A stretch of DNA of 64,000 nucleotides. Source: Oxyruncus cristatus. Taxonomy: Eukaryota > Chordata > Aves > Passeriformes > Cotingidae. The stretch lies in assembly GCA_013399855.1 (NCBI GenBank), contig VXAY01006823.1, positions 496,001 through 560,000 on the forward strand, written 5' to 3'. This document shows positions 12,427-23,206 of this stretch, piece after piece. How positions within the stretch are numbered: the stretch's first letter is position 1; the number at the start of each line of letters is the position of its first letter. Under the pieces are notes generated by a model, which searched no databases, was not told where the DNA came from, and saw only the letters and a program-made list of their open reading frames with translations. The position numbers and the translations under genes were made by a program.

Positions 12427-12870
12427 CGATGCACCTCAAGAGCTCAAACTCTGCTGATTTAAGGAATGCTTTATGACCTGACAACTCTGATTAGAGCAAA
12501 AATTCATGTATTTGGCCATATTTTTCATGGAATTGGTTGTGACCTTGCCACAAGTTTTGTGGAGGAGCTGGCTATGTAGTCCTAGAATCCAAGAACCTAA
12601 AAGGGAAGGGACTCTATGGAAAAAATATAAAAGTACAACCAGATTCTTAGTTCTTCTTATCTGTGTTGAGAAAGAAAAATTGTTAGACTTTTCTATGCAT
12701 AAAGCAGAAAATTACAGAATTTTTCCCTTTGCTCAGCTCAGTGAGGGAGGAGACAAAGTCCAATCTGCTCCCTGATGCCTGGCTGCAAGGCACCCAGTCA
12801 CCTCTGTGTGGGAGCTCTCTTGCTGCCAGACCTCATGGAAGTCTTCCTCTTGTGTTCTCCATCTAGCTTA

Positions 12871-12975
12871 GGGTAGGAGGAAAAGGAAGGGAGGAAGGAA
12901 TAAAGGGAAAAAGGACAAAAGCTTAACAGGATGGAAGGACAGAAGGAAGGGAAAAAGGGAGGAAGAGAAAGAGGG
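12871..12975. repeat. Purine-rich (GGAA)n-like tract
   Basis: About 105 bp are nearly all purine on the + strand, built of GGAA, GGGA and AAGG units with a break at AGCTT near 12920-12925. It is a low-complexity tract; the serine/proline-rich reading frame on the minus strand is its translation artefact. Confidence 0.8.
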
Positions 12976-15205
12976 TCTGGAATTCCTAGTGGTCTACTCT
13001 GCAAATAAAACAGCAATTTTCAGAAGCCGAGTGAGGCAAAGATTGAGTAATTATGAATATTGTTTTATTTAAACCTTCCTTTATTTGTTTTGTTAAGCAC
13101 TTTACGAAGTGATGCCTTGAGCATTAAGTCTGAGGAATTTTCACATCAGAATCTTTCTGCTATTTACAAACATTATCTACTAAGTCATCCAGATGTCTTC
13201 ACAAGTATTATTTTTAAAGTGGGAAGAAAAGAACATAGCAACTGTTCGGTCCATTACCACATACACACAAACTGTAGCCACAGAAGCTGTGAGAGTCTTT
13301 AGCACATCCAAACACCCAAAAAAAGAGTGTTGGAAGAAGGAATCCTCTCATCCTGAGAGAAATGCACAACTTAGCGTTCTTTCTTTAGGAGATCCTCCCA
13401 GCTACAAATCTGATGTCCTCTGGGTTGCAGAATGAGACAGGTATAATCTAGGCTCTCCTCTGCTTTTATACCTGTCTGCATTACCTTTGGTGTGGTTTGT
13501 ATCCCTGAGAAGTTAAAAAAATCCCAAATTCTTGAGAGATAGATTCAGAAAAGTAATAATGTCAATTAAGATTCAAGTATTCTATATGGATGATTTAATC
13601 TTCTATTTCTTGTGCCAGCTGTGACTATGCCCCTGGACAGAATGTAGCCATCGGAATTTAAATCCTGTTGTACAAATTACAGATTATATTCCTGGGGTTA
13701 TGGCCATTTATAAGGTAAATATTTTCTTTGTTTTCTGAATCATGTATAAGTAGTGTAGAACTGACTGGATAATAACATCTCCGTAGTTTCTACAGATGTA
13801 TTCTGTATAAAAAACTATCTCTAAGTACTCTTGATTTTCAAGAAGTTTGTTAAACACTGAAAAGTTGAGTCAACAGAAGCCAAGTCAGCAAATACAGCTT
13901 TAGGGCCTGTTTGTAATTAGTTTAGGCTTTCAGACAATAAAGGATGCTAAGGTATTACTCTTTGACAGTATCATAAAAAGGAAGAGTCAAAAGAACCAGA
14001 ATAGGTTAGTGTACTGCACTGAATGATTTCCATGAGTAGAAACAGTCATCATGCATCATGCTACTGAGACACTGGAATGTTACTGATCAAAAATTCATTG
14101 CTGAACACATACTCTTTCTCAATGAAGCCACTGCTGACCCTGTCTTTACCTGACCCACCGGGATGTCTCCAAGCTAACAAAACTTTTTCTTTGGGGTACA
14201 GAAACTTGGGTACCTCTATATTAGCTTTCTAATCTAGGTAAATGAGTTAACTTACTCACTTAGCTATGCCTAGCTGTGTTCACTGGAATAAAGTAGAAAG
14301 ATAGGTAGCTATCTAAATCATCCACGCAGTATCAGCTTTGCAGGTACCTAGTAATTAGGGCCCGTAGACCTTGCTGATTAAAAACTAATTTGAAATATTC
14401 TCATGGTGACTCACCTCACACTCAGCATAATGCAAGTATTCCTGTGTAAGTAACAGGGCTTATTGTAGAAGTATGTGAACTGATTTAAGGGAAACTTAAT
14501 TTTCCATGTTTGTGGACTTTTACTTAAAAGACAAAAGTACAAACTCAGGAACTCCAAGTTCTCGGTGCCACACTGGCAGAATTGAGGGAGATTATTCTAA
14601 AAATCATGATCCCTGTGTTCCCTCACTGCCTTCCTGCCATTTATGTTTCAGACACCTAAGCTCAACACATATCATAATTATTTAATATTTTAGTTTGCCC
14701 AAGAGCACAGGTTCTGCAGATTCCTAGCAGCTCAGAGTTGAGCACACTGATGGCTAGTTCATCTGTAACCCCACTTTGGATGCACAAACAAGTCATTTCA
14801 CTGTCAGACATCTGGACAGCTTGTTCCAGTAAGTGCCTTGTGAGTCCACTGAGTAAAAATGCTCTCAGTGAAAGCTGATGATGGTTATCCCTTTTCTTCT
14901 TAAATTAAAGGCTGATGTTTTTCTATCAGTGTCTGCTTCAGGTATCTGGTTAACACCACAGCTCAGGGATTAGGGCTCTGATGCAGCCTGGGAAAGGGCT
15001 CTCTGCTTTTGTCCTCTCCACCATGAGCACTTTCTTTCAGGTGCCCTTACTGGGCTCCACACTCTGCACATGGGCTCTTAAACAGCTTGTTAAGGGGTGT
15101 ATAATACCCCTGGGTGTTGTACAGAAAGCCCTGAAACTGTATTTCAGGGATGCAGACTCTAATTTAGAGAGATCAGATTCTAAAAGCAAAGATGTGAGAA
15201 CATTC

Positions 15206-15220
15206 TTTTTTTTTTTTTTT
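15206..15220. repeat. Poly-T run
   Basis: A T15 run. No retroposon body is recognisable next to it. A similar T14 run lies at 15707-15720. Confidence 0.9.
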
Positions 15221-15580
15221 CTTAGATCTGGGACAAAGTTTCTGTTTATTTCAGTGACAGTGCATAAGATCTCAGGGGAATAAGGTCCAAAGCAACTGCA
15301 CCCCCATCACCATAGGCCAATGAAAATACACATGCCCCGAGGATCACTGTAAGTGTAGATCTTGTTTCTCTGAGCACAATGCTACTACTGTTTTCTGTAG
15401 ACACAACGATCTAGATACTACTTGCATTTGCAGGACAGAAACATCCTCAGCAAAATCACAAAAAGTTAGTAGCTCCAATTCTAGTTATTCAGGAAGATAG
15501 TAAAATTTTGCTTTGAGATGATCATTTCAGTATGCTTACTAACTTATTTAATACAATCTAGAAGATGAAATATGCTCACC

Positions 15581-15621
15581 AAAGAGCATAGTTGATATGT
15601 AAAGAGCATTAGTTGATATAT
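15581..15621. repeat. About 20-bp tandem duplication
   Basis: AAAGAGCATAGTTGATATGT (15581-15600) is followed directly by AAAGAGCATTAGTTGATATA (15601-15620), differing by one inserted T and one terminal change. It is a local slippage duplication. Confidence 0.85.
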
Positions 15622-17638
15622 AAAGCTTATTTGCCAAATACCCAAATCTGATATTGGATATTTGTGAACAACCACCCTAGATGTCAGAGATTCAGGGCTT
15701 TTTAAATTTTTTTTTTTTTTGTAATTAGTATAAACAGAACAAACAGGAAAAAAAAGACCAAAAGAGCATATTATAAAGTAAGAAATTAGGAAAAAGAAAT
15801 TGAAATGGGAAATGTATATTTTTGTTCTTATTACTTGTAAAGGAAAAGTTTTGACAAGAAGTTCTTGCAAGGCCGGGGTGGAGGGGAGGGGAAGAAATAA
15901 ACTTATTATGATTTGTTGTAAATTATCAAAACTGCAGGCAGAAATTAAACTGTGTAAAAAGTTGCTGAGAAACACTTTTCTAGTTCACAGGAATGTGCTG
16001 TTTGGGGCAAAGGAAGCAGGGTTTTCAACTCTGTTGTTTCTGAGTCTATCATTTATGGGATCAGGGATTGTCTCTCCCACAGAAGGTGTCAACACACATG
16101 GTATCAGAGAGTTCCAAAGAACTTCCGTTGAAGGTTTCATTGATGGCATTGTCCAAAAATGTCCATCATATCAGTATACTGTTTTTATCATTAGTCCCCA
16201 TGTTCTGCCCAGCCTTTTAGGTGCTACATCTTTCCATGTACAAATAATTAGGACTATATTGGTAAGTTTTGTTACCACTGTTACTCTATTGGTTGCAAAC
16301 TCATGCAAGAAAAATCTTTGTTCTGCCTTTAGGAATTTACACCTGCTTCCATAGCAGAATTTGGGGACAGTCATTTTGTCAAGTCTTGGGTAGACTTTTC
16401 ACACTCCTACTTTGTAGTTCACCCACACTGAACAGTATTTACAGATGGCTACTAAGAGAAAAGTATATCTTTCCAGGATGGAAAATTTCCCTATTCTGTC
16501 ATCTTAAGTCCTTCTAAGGGTCCTTTATACATATGTAAATTATTCAGGAAAATCTGTTTTTCAGTACTGCTAGAATTTAAATGTCCTGAACACATTGCCT
16601 GTTCCCCATTAAACCTAATCCTACACACTTCAGACAGGAAAAAATTCTATAAAATATCACCTCCAGCTCCTTTCCTTCTCACTATCCCTTTATAATCTTT
16701 TTTCTTCTCTTTTTATTTTGCTTTTCTTTGATATCTCTGTTTCTCTAATAGTTTACTAGCATAGAAATGGTCTTTGTACAATATTTCTGTTTAAAAATAC
16801 TGCAGAAGAAAAGTATAATTTTCCTTAGTGTTAACCTAGTCCACAAAATTTCCAGCTATGAAACAATCCTTCATCCACAATGCCTCATTTTGCATGTGAT
16901 TCCTTGATGTTATGGATACAAACACTAAGATGCTGCAAGGCTGATCCTCTACTGATGGAAGTGTTTTCCACCTTGTTGAGGAAAATCGGGCTGTGGAGTT
17001 TACAGTAGCAACAAATTTCTGCTTCACAGTTCAAACTTATCAAATGTTATATTTCTGCTATTTTGTGGCTAGGTTTTTTCTTCTAGTCAACAGTATAGTG
17101 AAGACCAGAGAAAGAAAGAGACTCTGGATATTAAGTGTTGCTCATGTTTTTGTTGTTTTGCTGTTTAATTTTTTCTCCGTATATTATTGGGGTTTTTTTG
17201 GTTTTACTCCTTGCATCACAATGCCCTGAGTTCCCAGTGGAAAGGAGGAACCCTGCTGTGGTAGGCACTGTACAAGACTGTAATGAAAAGAGATGCCAAG
17301 AGATGCCCAAAGGGCTTACTTAACCTTTTTTAACTACTGATTCAGTTTAAGATTGCAGTCCTAACAACTTGAAGTATTCTCTTTCTCTCACTTAGTCTTT
17401 TCTAAGAACAGAAAGACTAAATTGTCCCCTGGCTTATAAAATATTCAGAATTTTTTCTGTAATGCTCCTTTTTCATCACATTTTTGCATCAGTTGTTTCT
17501 CATATGGTTTAGCCCTGAAACACATATATTACTCACTGAAGTAAATGAAAACACATGACAAGGTACTATGAACTTACCCTTCCCCCTACAAAACCTAAGT
17601 TATTTGAACTGCTTTAAATTTGGGGTTTTTGTGTTTTG

Positions 17639-17654
17639 TTTTTTTTTTTTTTTT
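17639..17654. repeat. Poly-T run
   Basis: A T16 run preceded by a short T/G-rich stretch, about 125 bp upstream of the CR1 copy. It is not part of the CR1. Confidence 0.85.
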
Positions 17655-17779
17655 CCAATTAATTACACAGTCTCATGCATTGAAATTCATCCTGTGAATA
17701 CAGTACACGTTGCAGGGTGATCATATTACATCACAGACACAAGTGGGGTCACTGCTAAACAAGGAGTGTGCTGCACATA

Positions 17780-18657
17780 GGAAGGGCTCTGGTGAACATT
17801 GTCCTGATTTTCAAGGAGGGCAAGAAGGAGGACCCTGGAAGCTACAGACCTGTCAGTCTCACTTCAGTGCCTGGTAAAGTTATGGAGAAGATTATTCTGG
17901 GAGGTATTGAAAAACACCTGAAAGACAGCACAGTCATTGGTCACAGCCAGCACAGCTTCATGACAGGAAAGTCCCGCTTATCAAACCTGATTTCCTTCTA
18001 TGGCAGGGCAACCCACCTAGTTGATGAAGAGAAGTCAGTTGATGTCATCTTTTTGGATTTCAGTAAAGCTATTTCTCATAGTATCCTTTCGAACAAAATG
18101 TCCAGCACACAGCTGGATAAACGCATCATGGGGTGGGCAAGCAACTGGCTCACAGGTCGAGCACGGAGGGTGATAGTGAAAGAGGAACATTAGACTCGTG
18201 ACCTGTCACTAGTGGGGTTCCACAGGGCTCCATCTTAGGCCCTGTACCCTTCAACATCTTCATAAATGACTTGGATGCAGAATTGGAAGGGATACTAAGG
18301 AAGTTTGCATATGACAGAAAACTGGGAGGAACTGTTGACTGCCTTGAAAGCAGGGAGGCCCTGCAGAGATATCTCAAAAAGTTAGAGGGCTGGGCAATCA
18401 CCAACCATGTGAAGTTCAACAAGCAGAAGTACCGAATTCTGCATATGGGACAGGACAACCCTCGATGTACATACAGAGTGGGGAATGAGAGGCTGAAAAG
18501 AAGTACCATGGAAAAGGACCTGGGGGATCTCGCCAATGACAAGCTGAATCTGAGTCAGCAGTGCCCTGGTAGCCAGGAGGGACAACCGTGTCTTGGGGGG
18601 CATCAGGCAAAGCATTGCCACCCGGTTGAGGGAGGTGATTTTCCCTCCTCAACTTGA
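17780..18657 (+). pseudogene. CR1 reverse transcriptase, broken fragment
   Basis: This part of the CR1 copies RNA into DNA in an intact element. The first frame (17768-18193) holds YRPVSLTSVPGKVMEKII, then the palm motif A as VIFLDFSKAISH: the catalytic Asp is kept but the following Phe-Asp of the usual FLDFSKAFD is lost. A stop (TAG, 18190-18192) and a frameshift follow. The second frame picks up motif B as GVPQGSILGP (about 18213-18242) and motif C as FAYDRK (about 18304-18321), where the expected FADDTK has lost the first of its two catalytic aspartates. A protein from this locus could not be active. It is a dead copy with no sign of host use. Confidence 0.9.
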
Positions 18658-19176
18658 ATATTGTGGTAGTTTTGGTCACTGTAATATAAGAAAGATAATA
18701 ACCTGTTAGAGAATGTCCAAAGAAGGGCAACAAAGATGTTGAAGGGCCTTGAGGGGAAGCCGTATGAGGAACTGTATGAGGCTGAGGTCACTTGACCTGT
18801 TCAGGTTGGAGGAGAGGAAACTGAGGAGAGACCTCATGGCAGTCTACAACTTCCTCATGAGGGGAGGAGAAGGGGCAGGCACTGATCTCCTCTCTGTGGT
18901 GACCAGCGACAGGACCCAAAGGAACAGCCTGAAGTTGTGTCAGGGGAGGTTCAGGCTGGCTATTATAAAAAAGTTCTTCACCCATAGGGTGGTTGGGAAC
19001 TGGAACTCCCCAGGGAAGTGGTCACAGCACCAAACCTGCCAGAATTCCAGAAGGTTTTGGACAATACTCTCAGGCACATGGTGTGACTCTTGGGGATGGT
19101 CTTCTGCAGGGCCAGGAGATGGACTTGATGATCCGCATGGGTCCCTTCCAACTCAGGATATTCTGTGATTCTTTAA
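17780..19176 (+). mobile_element. CR1 LINE, 3' half of ORF2 plus 3' end
   Basis: About 1.4 kb of a CR1 retrotransposon, 5'-truncated within the reverse transcriptase and complete to the 3' end. It runs from the sequence encoding NIVLIFKEGKKEDPGSYRP through the RT core, the linker coding KFNKQKYRILHMGQ, and the C-terminal signature LRSLDLFRLEERKLRRDL to a tail with ATATTCTGTGATTCT near 19160-19173. It is closely similar to the minus-strand copies at 34284-35346 and 45967-48000, sharing blocks such as CTGAGAGTGTTGT / its complement, so the three belong to one subfamily. Like most CR1 copies it lacks the endonuclease domain and cannot move. Confidence 0.95.
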
Positions 19177-20539
19177 CTTTTATTTCACATCTGAAATATA
19201 TTTCAGTAAAAAAATCTGTATGTTTAAAAATAATGAAAATGATTTTGATTTACTTTTTAGAGAGTGGTATGGTGTTTTCTCCTCACTTTCAATCAAAATA
19301 AAAGAGTGGAAAAATTTTAAAAAAGTTTTCATTTCAACCAAAAAAGAAGTTAACACCTTTTTTTCACTAAATAACGTAAAACTGGATTTCGATATTTTAA
19401 AGTCATGGGCTTCTCTACCAAACCATTACTCATTAGAATATGTTGGTTGATGATATTGCAAATATAAGGACTCTTCATCTGAACGTGAAACTTGCTGCAG
19501 GCAAGTCCTTTCTTTGCCTTAAACAGTATTGTTTTAAAGATCCTCTTTTAAAGCATTTTATTCTCTCTGCACTTAATTAAAACCAACTTTTCACCCATTT
19601 GAATTAGAAGCCTGAAGGAGAACAAATACAACTCCCATTTCCATCCCAGGGCACTTATTTTTGAAGACTGACACACTTTCTTTTCAGTAGAGGGATTTTG
19701 GATTTTAGATCCTGGATAAGACTAACCTTTTCATTAATTAAAACCAACAAGAGTAGCAATATCCTGTGTAAGAAACACTTTAGTTCACCATTGAAATTTA
19801 GCTACACGTGGAGTATAGAGCAACAATATACTGAAATACAGAGCATGCAACTGTACCAGGGTTAAACAACTGGCTTTTGCGTGTCTGGTTCAGTATTCAG
19901 AAATGTTATTAGTTACAGTAAAGATGTATTTATGGGAGGAGTTGAAAATCTAACCAGACAGACAGGCTCTCTTTGCTTCCCCTGCATTAACACTGTTGAC
20001 TACACAGAGCAAGCTGTCAGCCCATTTGAATCAAACATTGAACACACTCCAGGCCTTCCAGCAGTGCTCTGAAGCACTTCTTCAAGATGTTCTCTTTTTT
20101 TGATCAATATAAGCTGTAGAAATGACAAAGCAGGCTGAACACACTGTCAACTGGATTTGCAACATTTTTTACTACATCTTTACCACCCTCCCCAAGAACT
20201 TTTACCAGAGAAAAAGTAAAATATTTACACATTTAAATTTATTGCTTTCAATTACTGAATAATAGTGGTTTTAAAAAATTAGCATCTGCAGTGTCAAATT
20301 ACAGCAGTTTGTCTTTCAGTTTGTCTTCATTTTTGGTATCATCTGGTTTGTTCGTTTGACAAAAAGAATCTTAAGCACAGGATAATTGCTGTTCCATCCT
20401 AACCTAACACACTGCACACATCACATTTTACAGGCCCATGATGTTATAAAGTAGCTGCATGTTTAATGAATAATTGTACAGTAAATCCACTCCACATGAA
20501 GACAGCACTGAGTTATAAGGTGTCTAGGGCTGTCAGGAG

Positions 20540-20930
20540 TTGTTCCAGGACTTCAAGCAACTGTAGTCCTTGCTGCTGTTCATCTCAGCCATTTTCTTTC
20601 TTCTCCTCTTCGTGTGTTCCTTGCTGCCAGGCTCCACTCTTCTTCCCTCCCAGCAGCCTGTGAGCCATGCCCAAGTGGCAGCAGATACTGAGGAATAGAG
20701 GGCACAGGACAAATGGGCAGAGTGGCAGTGAGGGTGGCAGTGACCAGCTACAGATGGTGAGGCAGAAGCTACGCCACCAATTCCTGGCCCAGGGGAATGG
20801 GCTTAAAGTGCTTTCTTCCTCCTTGTGGTAGGACTGGTATAAAAGGAGTTTGACTGCATTGTCTCACAGGCTGTTGCAGTATAAGGTTAATAAAACAGAA
20901 GGATATGCAGTCCTCCCTGATTTTTTTTTT
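20540..20930 (+). promoter_or_regulatory. LTR-like or promoter-like patch with TATAAAAGG and AATAAA
   Basis: A roughly 390-bp patch of higher G+C than the AT-rich flanks ends with TATAAAAGG at 20838-20846 and AATAAA at 20889-20894. A TATA box followed within about 50 bp by a polyadenylation hexamer is the arrangement of a retroviral LTR (U3 promoter, short R, signal). I could not match the sequence to a named LTR family or find TG/CA ends and a target duplication, so a decayed LTR and chance motifs both remain possible. Confidence 0.3.
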
Positions 20931-22345
20931 GCTCTTTTGGAAATGACAGGCTGGGTAGGGAGCTTCTTTTCCTTTCCCTCTGATCTTTTCTTTCTTTCTC
21001 TTTTGATCTTTCCTCTATGTTAGTGTTTCTTCACACCCTGCACACATGTTCAGAATAGGAGCTGAAAAACAAGTTAATAAATAAATTCTGTATATTCCTA
21101 TTTTCCTGAAATAGTCTCTACCATACATAAAAGATGATTGATTTCTTATACAATGAAACTGAAAGCAGCAGCAAGTATGGCAAACATATTCACCTTGAAA
21201 ATAGGTATGCTTTTCTTTTATAATTTCTCATCTAAAATAGATGTATATTTTAGCCTTAAAGAAAACATGAGTCACTTTTGAAATACCCTGGTGAGTAAAA
21301 AAGTGCATACTTGCACTTTCTTCTGCATCACAGTCTTACTATACAAGACATAATACATCCCATCTTGTTTCACTGCTTAGCTTCATAACAAAGCGCTGTC
21401 TAAGTTGATAAAACCAAACTGAATGATTTCAATCTCCTGCACCTATGTATAAAACACTTGGTTCATCTCATGGAAGTCAGTGACTTGATTGCAAAGACTG
21501 CTATAAACTTTCTTGAATCAGGCCTGTTACCTTTGTGTGTAGAGAGAGTGTGAGTGAACAGGTCAGGGTCATGTTTCTAGACTGAGTAACATTGACCTCT
21601 GTATTACTTTAGGTTACTTTGCTGATGAAAGGCTTAGCATCTCGGTTCTCAATAAGTATGGGGAAAGAGAGGAAAACAACTGATACTAGACCAGCATATC
21701 TTTCACAAAAGTCTCAGTCGGTTTTTAGTGTTCTTTTGGATTTCCTGTTGTTGTTGCAGGGGTATAAACCTGGCTTTACTTGATGCTGAAAAGAGGATGG
21801 TCTTGGGAATGTGCCATTTTCATGGTTTTTTTATATTCTTTCCTTAAGCATTCACTTTTGGTAGCTGTTACAGAAGAGAAACTGGACCATCTGACCTTCG
21901 GTCTCATTTATTAGCGCTGTGTACTTGGAAGATAGCAGCAGTTCTGCAGTAAGTCACATGTATCCTAGAAAGCAATTATTGTGCAAAAGATGGTTTAGAA
22001 TGATAAAGACTTATTTGTTATAAAATATGCAACTGTAAAAATTACTCAATGAGATGTTTTCAAAGTCTATTAGCTCTTCCTTAAGAATAACCTCATTGTT
22101 ACCTGATACCTTTAACAATACTGACAGCAGAAATTTTACAGTATGTTGAATGATGCAGGTCAAACAGATAGCACATGTATAACTGCCTAAGTGGGAATTC
22201 CGTGGAAGAAATACGTATGTATGCAGTGATAAAAACAAATAATGGATTGATTCCGTGCAGGTGTAGCTCCATTAACTTCAGTGTGCTAAACTGACAGAAA
22301 CCAACTACAGATCTGGGCCAACAGTTTCTCAGTAGTTGTATGTAT

Positions 22346-22346
22346 N
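22346..22346. other. Unresolved base (N)
   Basis: A single ambiguous base inside TGTATNTATA. It is an assembly or consensus uncertainty rather than biology. Confidence 0.99.
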
Positions 22347-22689
22347 TATATCAGTATGTAACAGGAATAGGATTAATTTTATCCCTGCTATGACTCCAAA
22401 TATTTCAAAGAGATTTTGTAAAATGCCCAGGAGAAAATGAGATACTCATAAGCGTATATCCCTCTCATAAATTCACTAGATTCCACTTGAAAGACACTGC
22501 ACTCTGAATGTCTTTTTAATGGTACTGTCCTACAATAAAATATGCCTGATTAAGTGCCCTAAGAAATATTATCAGTAAGTTTCTATGTCTGGTGAATATC
22601 ATTCTCAAGGCTTTTCTTTCTGTGATTGTGATGAAAGGGACATAATAGTCAGTCGTCATGTGTCCTAAGTGACTGGACCTGATTTACTG

Positions 22690-23206
22690 TTGAATTGCTG
22701 CAATTAGTACAATCCTAAACATCCACTGGTCAGACTATGTGACCAATTCATCTGTTCTGGAACAAGCAGCAGTCACAAGCATTGAGGCCATGTTACTGAG
22801 AACACAGCTGCGTTGGGCAGGGCACATCTCCAGGATGAAGGACCACCGCCTCCCTAAGATCCTGCTTTATGGTGAACTTGCCACTGGCTGCCGCAAGAGA
22901 GGAGCCCCAAAGAAAAGATACAAGGACTCCCAGAAACAACATCTCAGCCTTGGCCATATTGACCACCATAACTGGTCTACTCTGGCCTCCAATCGGGAGT
23001 CCTGGAGACACACCATCTACAACGCTGCTGATGCTGATGAAAGCATGCAGGATCACCCTTGAGGAGAAAAGACAATGCAGAAAGAATCGTGCCTTGCAGA
23101 ACATACCATCTAAGGAGTCTTTCTGCTGTGCCTTTTGCAACCGGACTTGCCTACCTCGTATTGGCCTTTTTAGTCACCAACGCGCTTGCAACAAATGTGG
23201 GTAGAG
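22690..23206 (+). mobile_element. Non-CR1 LINE relic, 3' end of ORF2
   Basis: This fragment derives from a non-LTR retrotransposon that is not CR1. Translated on the + strand it gives, in order, ILNIHWSDYVTN, IEAMLLRTQLRWAGHISRM, RLPKILLYGEL, RGAPKKRYKD and NWSTLASNRESWRHT, then after a frameshift EEKRQCRKNRA and a terminal zinc knuckle. The LRWAGHxxRM...LYGEL...GAPKKRYKD block is the C-terminal region following the RT domain in several animal LINE clades. I cannot assign the clade (RTE-, L2- or other) from memory. Upstream RT and endonuclease are missing. Age is hard to judge, since coding similarity is well preserved over about 170 codons with only one frame break. Confidence 0.78.
22700..23204 (+). 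pseudogene. LINE ORF2 C-terminal domain with C2HC zinc knuckle, frameshifted
   Basis: The first part reads in one frame to a stop at about 23060 (22739-23062, with the same frame open upstream to about 22694). The second part continues the homologous sequence in the next frame from about 23040 to a stop at 23204, so one frameshift lies near 23040-23055. The second part ends with CCAFCNRTCLPRIGLFSHQR followed by AC: spacing C-x2-C-x12-H-x3-C, a zinc-binding finger found at the extreme C-terminus of some LINE ORF2 proteins, where it is thought to help bind nucleic acid. All four ligands are intact. Without the RT domain it has no transposition function; host recruitment is not indicated by anything visible. 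Confidence 0.72.

Larger units (their letters stand above)
9346..17779. other. 8.4 kb unique AT-rich DNA, no gene recognised
   Basis: No exon or named repeat is recognisable apart from the small items listed separately (possible MIR relic 10835-10960, tandem duplications at 12401-12426 and 15581-15621, purine tract 12871-12975, homopolymers at 15206-15220, 15707-15720 and 17639-17654). The longest frame of the window, 184 codons at 15800-16354 (+), lies here. It begins without an ATG, resembles no family I know and overlaps a 143-codon frame on the other strand, so I do not call it a gene. Confidence 0.5.
19177..22689. other. Unique AT-rich DNA, no gene recognised
   Basis: No exon recognised. 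The patch 20540-20900 is richer in G+C than its surroundings and carries a TATA box and a polyadenylation hexamer 50 bp apart (listed separately). One unresolved base, N, sits at 22346. Confidence 0.5.

Noticed and set aside
15800..16354. 184-codon + strand frame, the longest in the window
   Set aside because: No ATG at its start, no family resemblance, a 143-codon frame overlaps on the other strand, and one frame of this length is not very unlikely by chance in 64 kb of AT-rich DNA searched in six frames.
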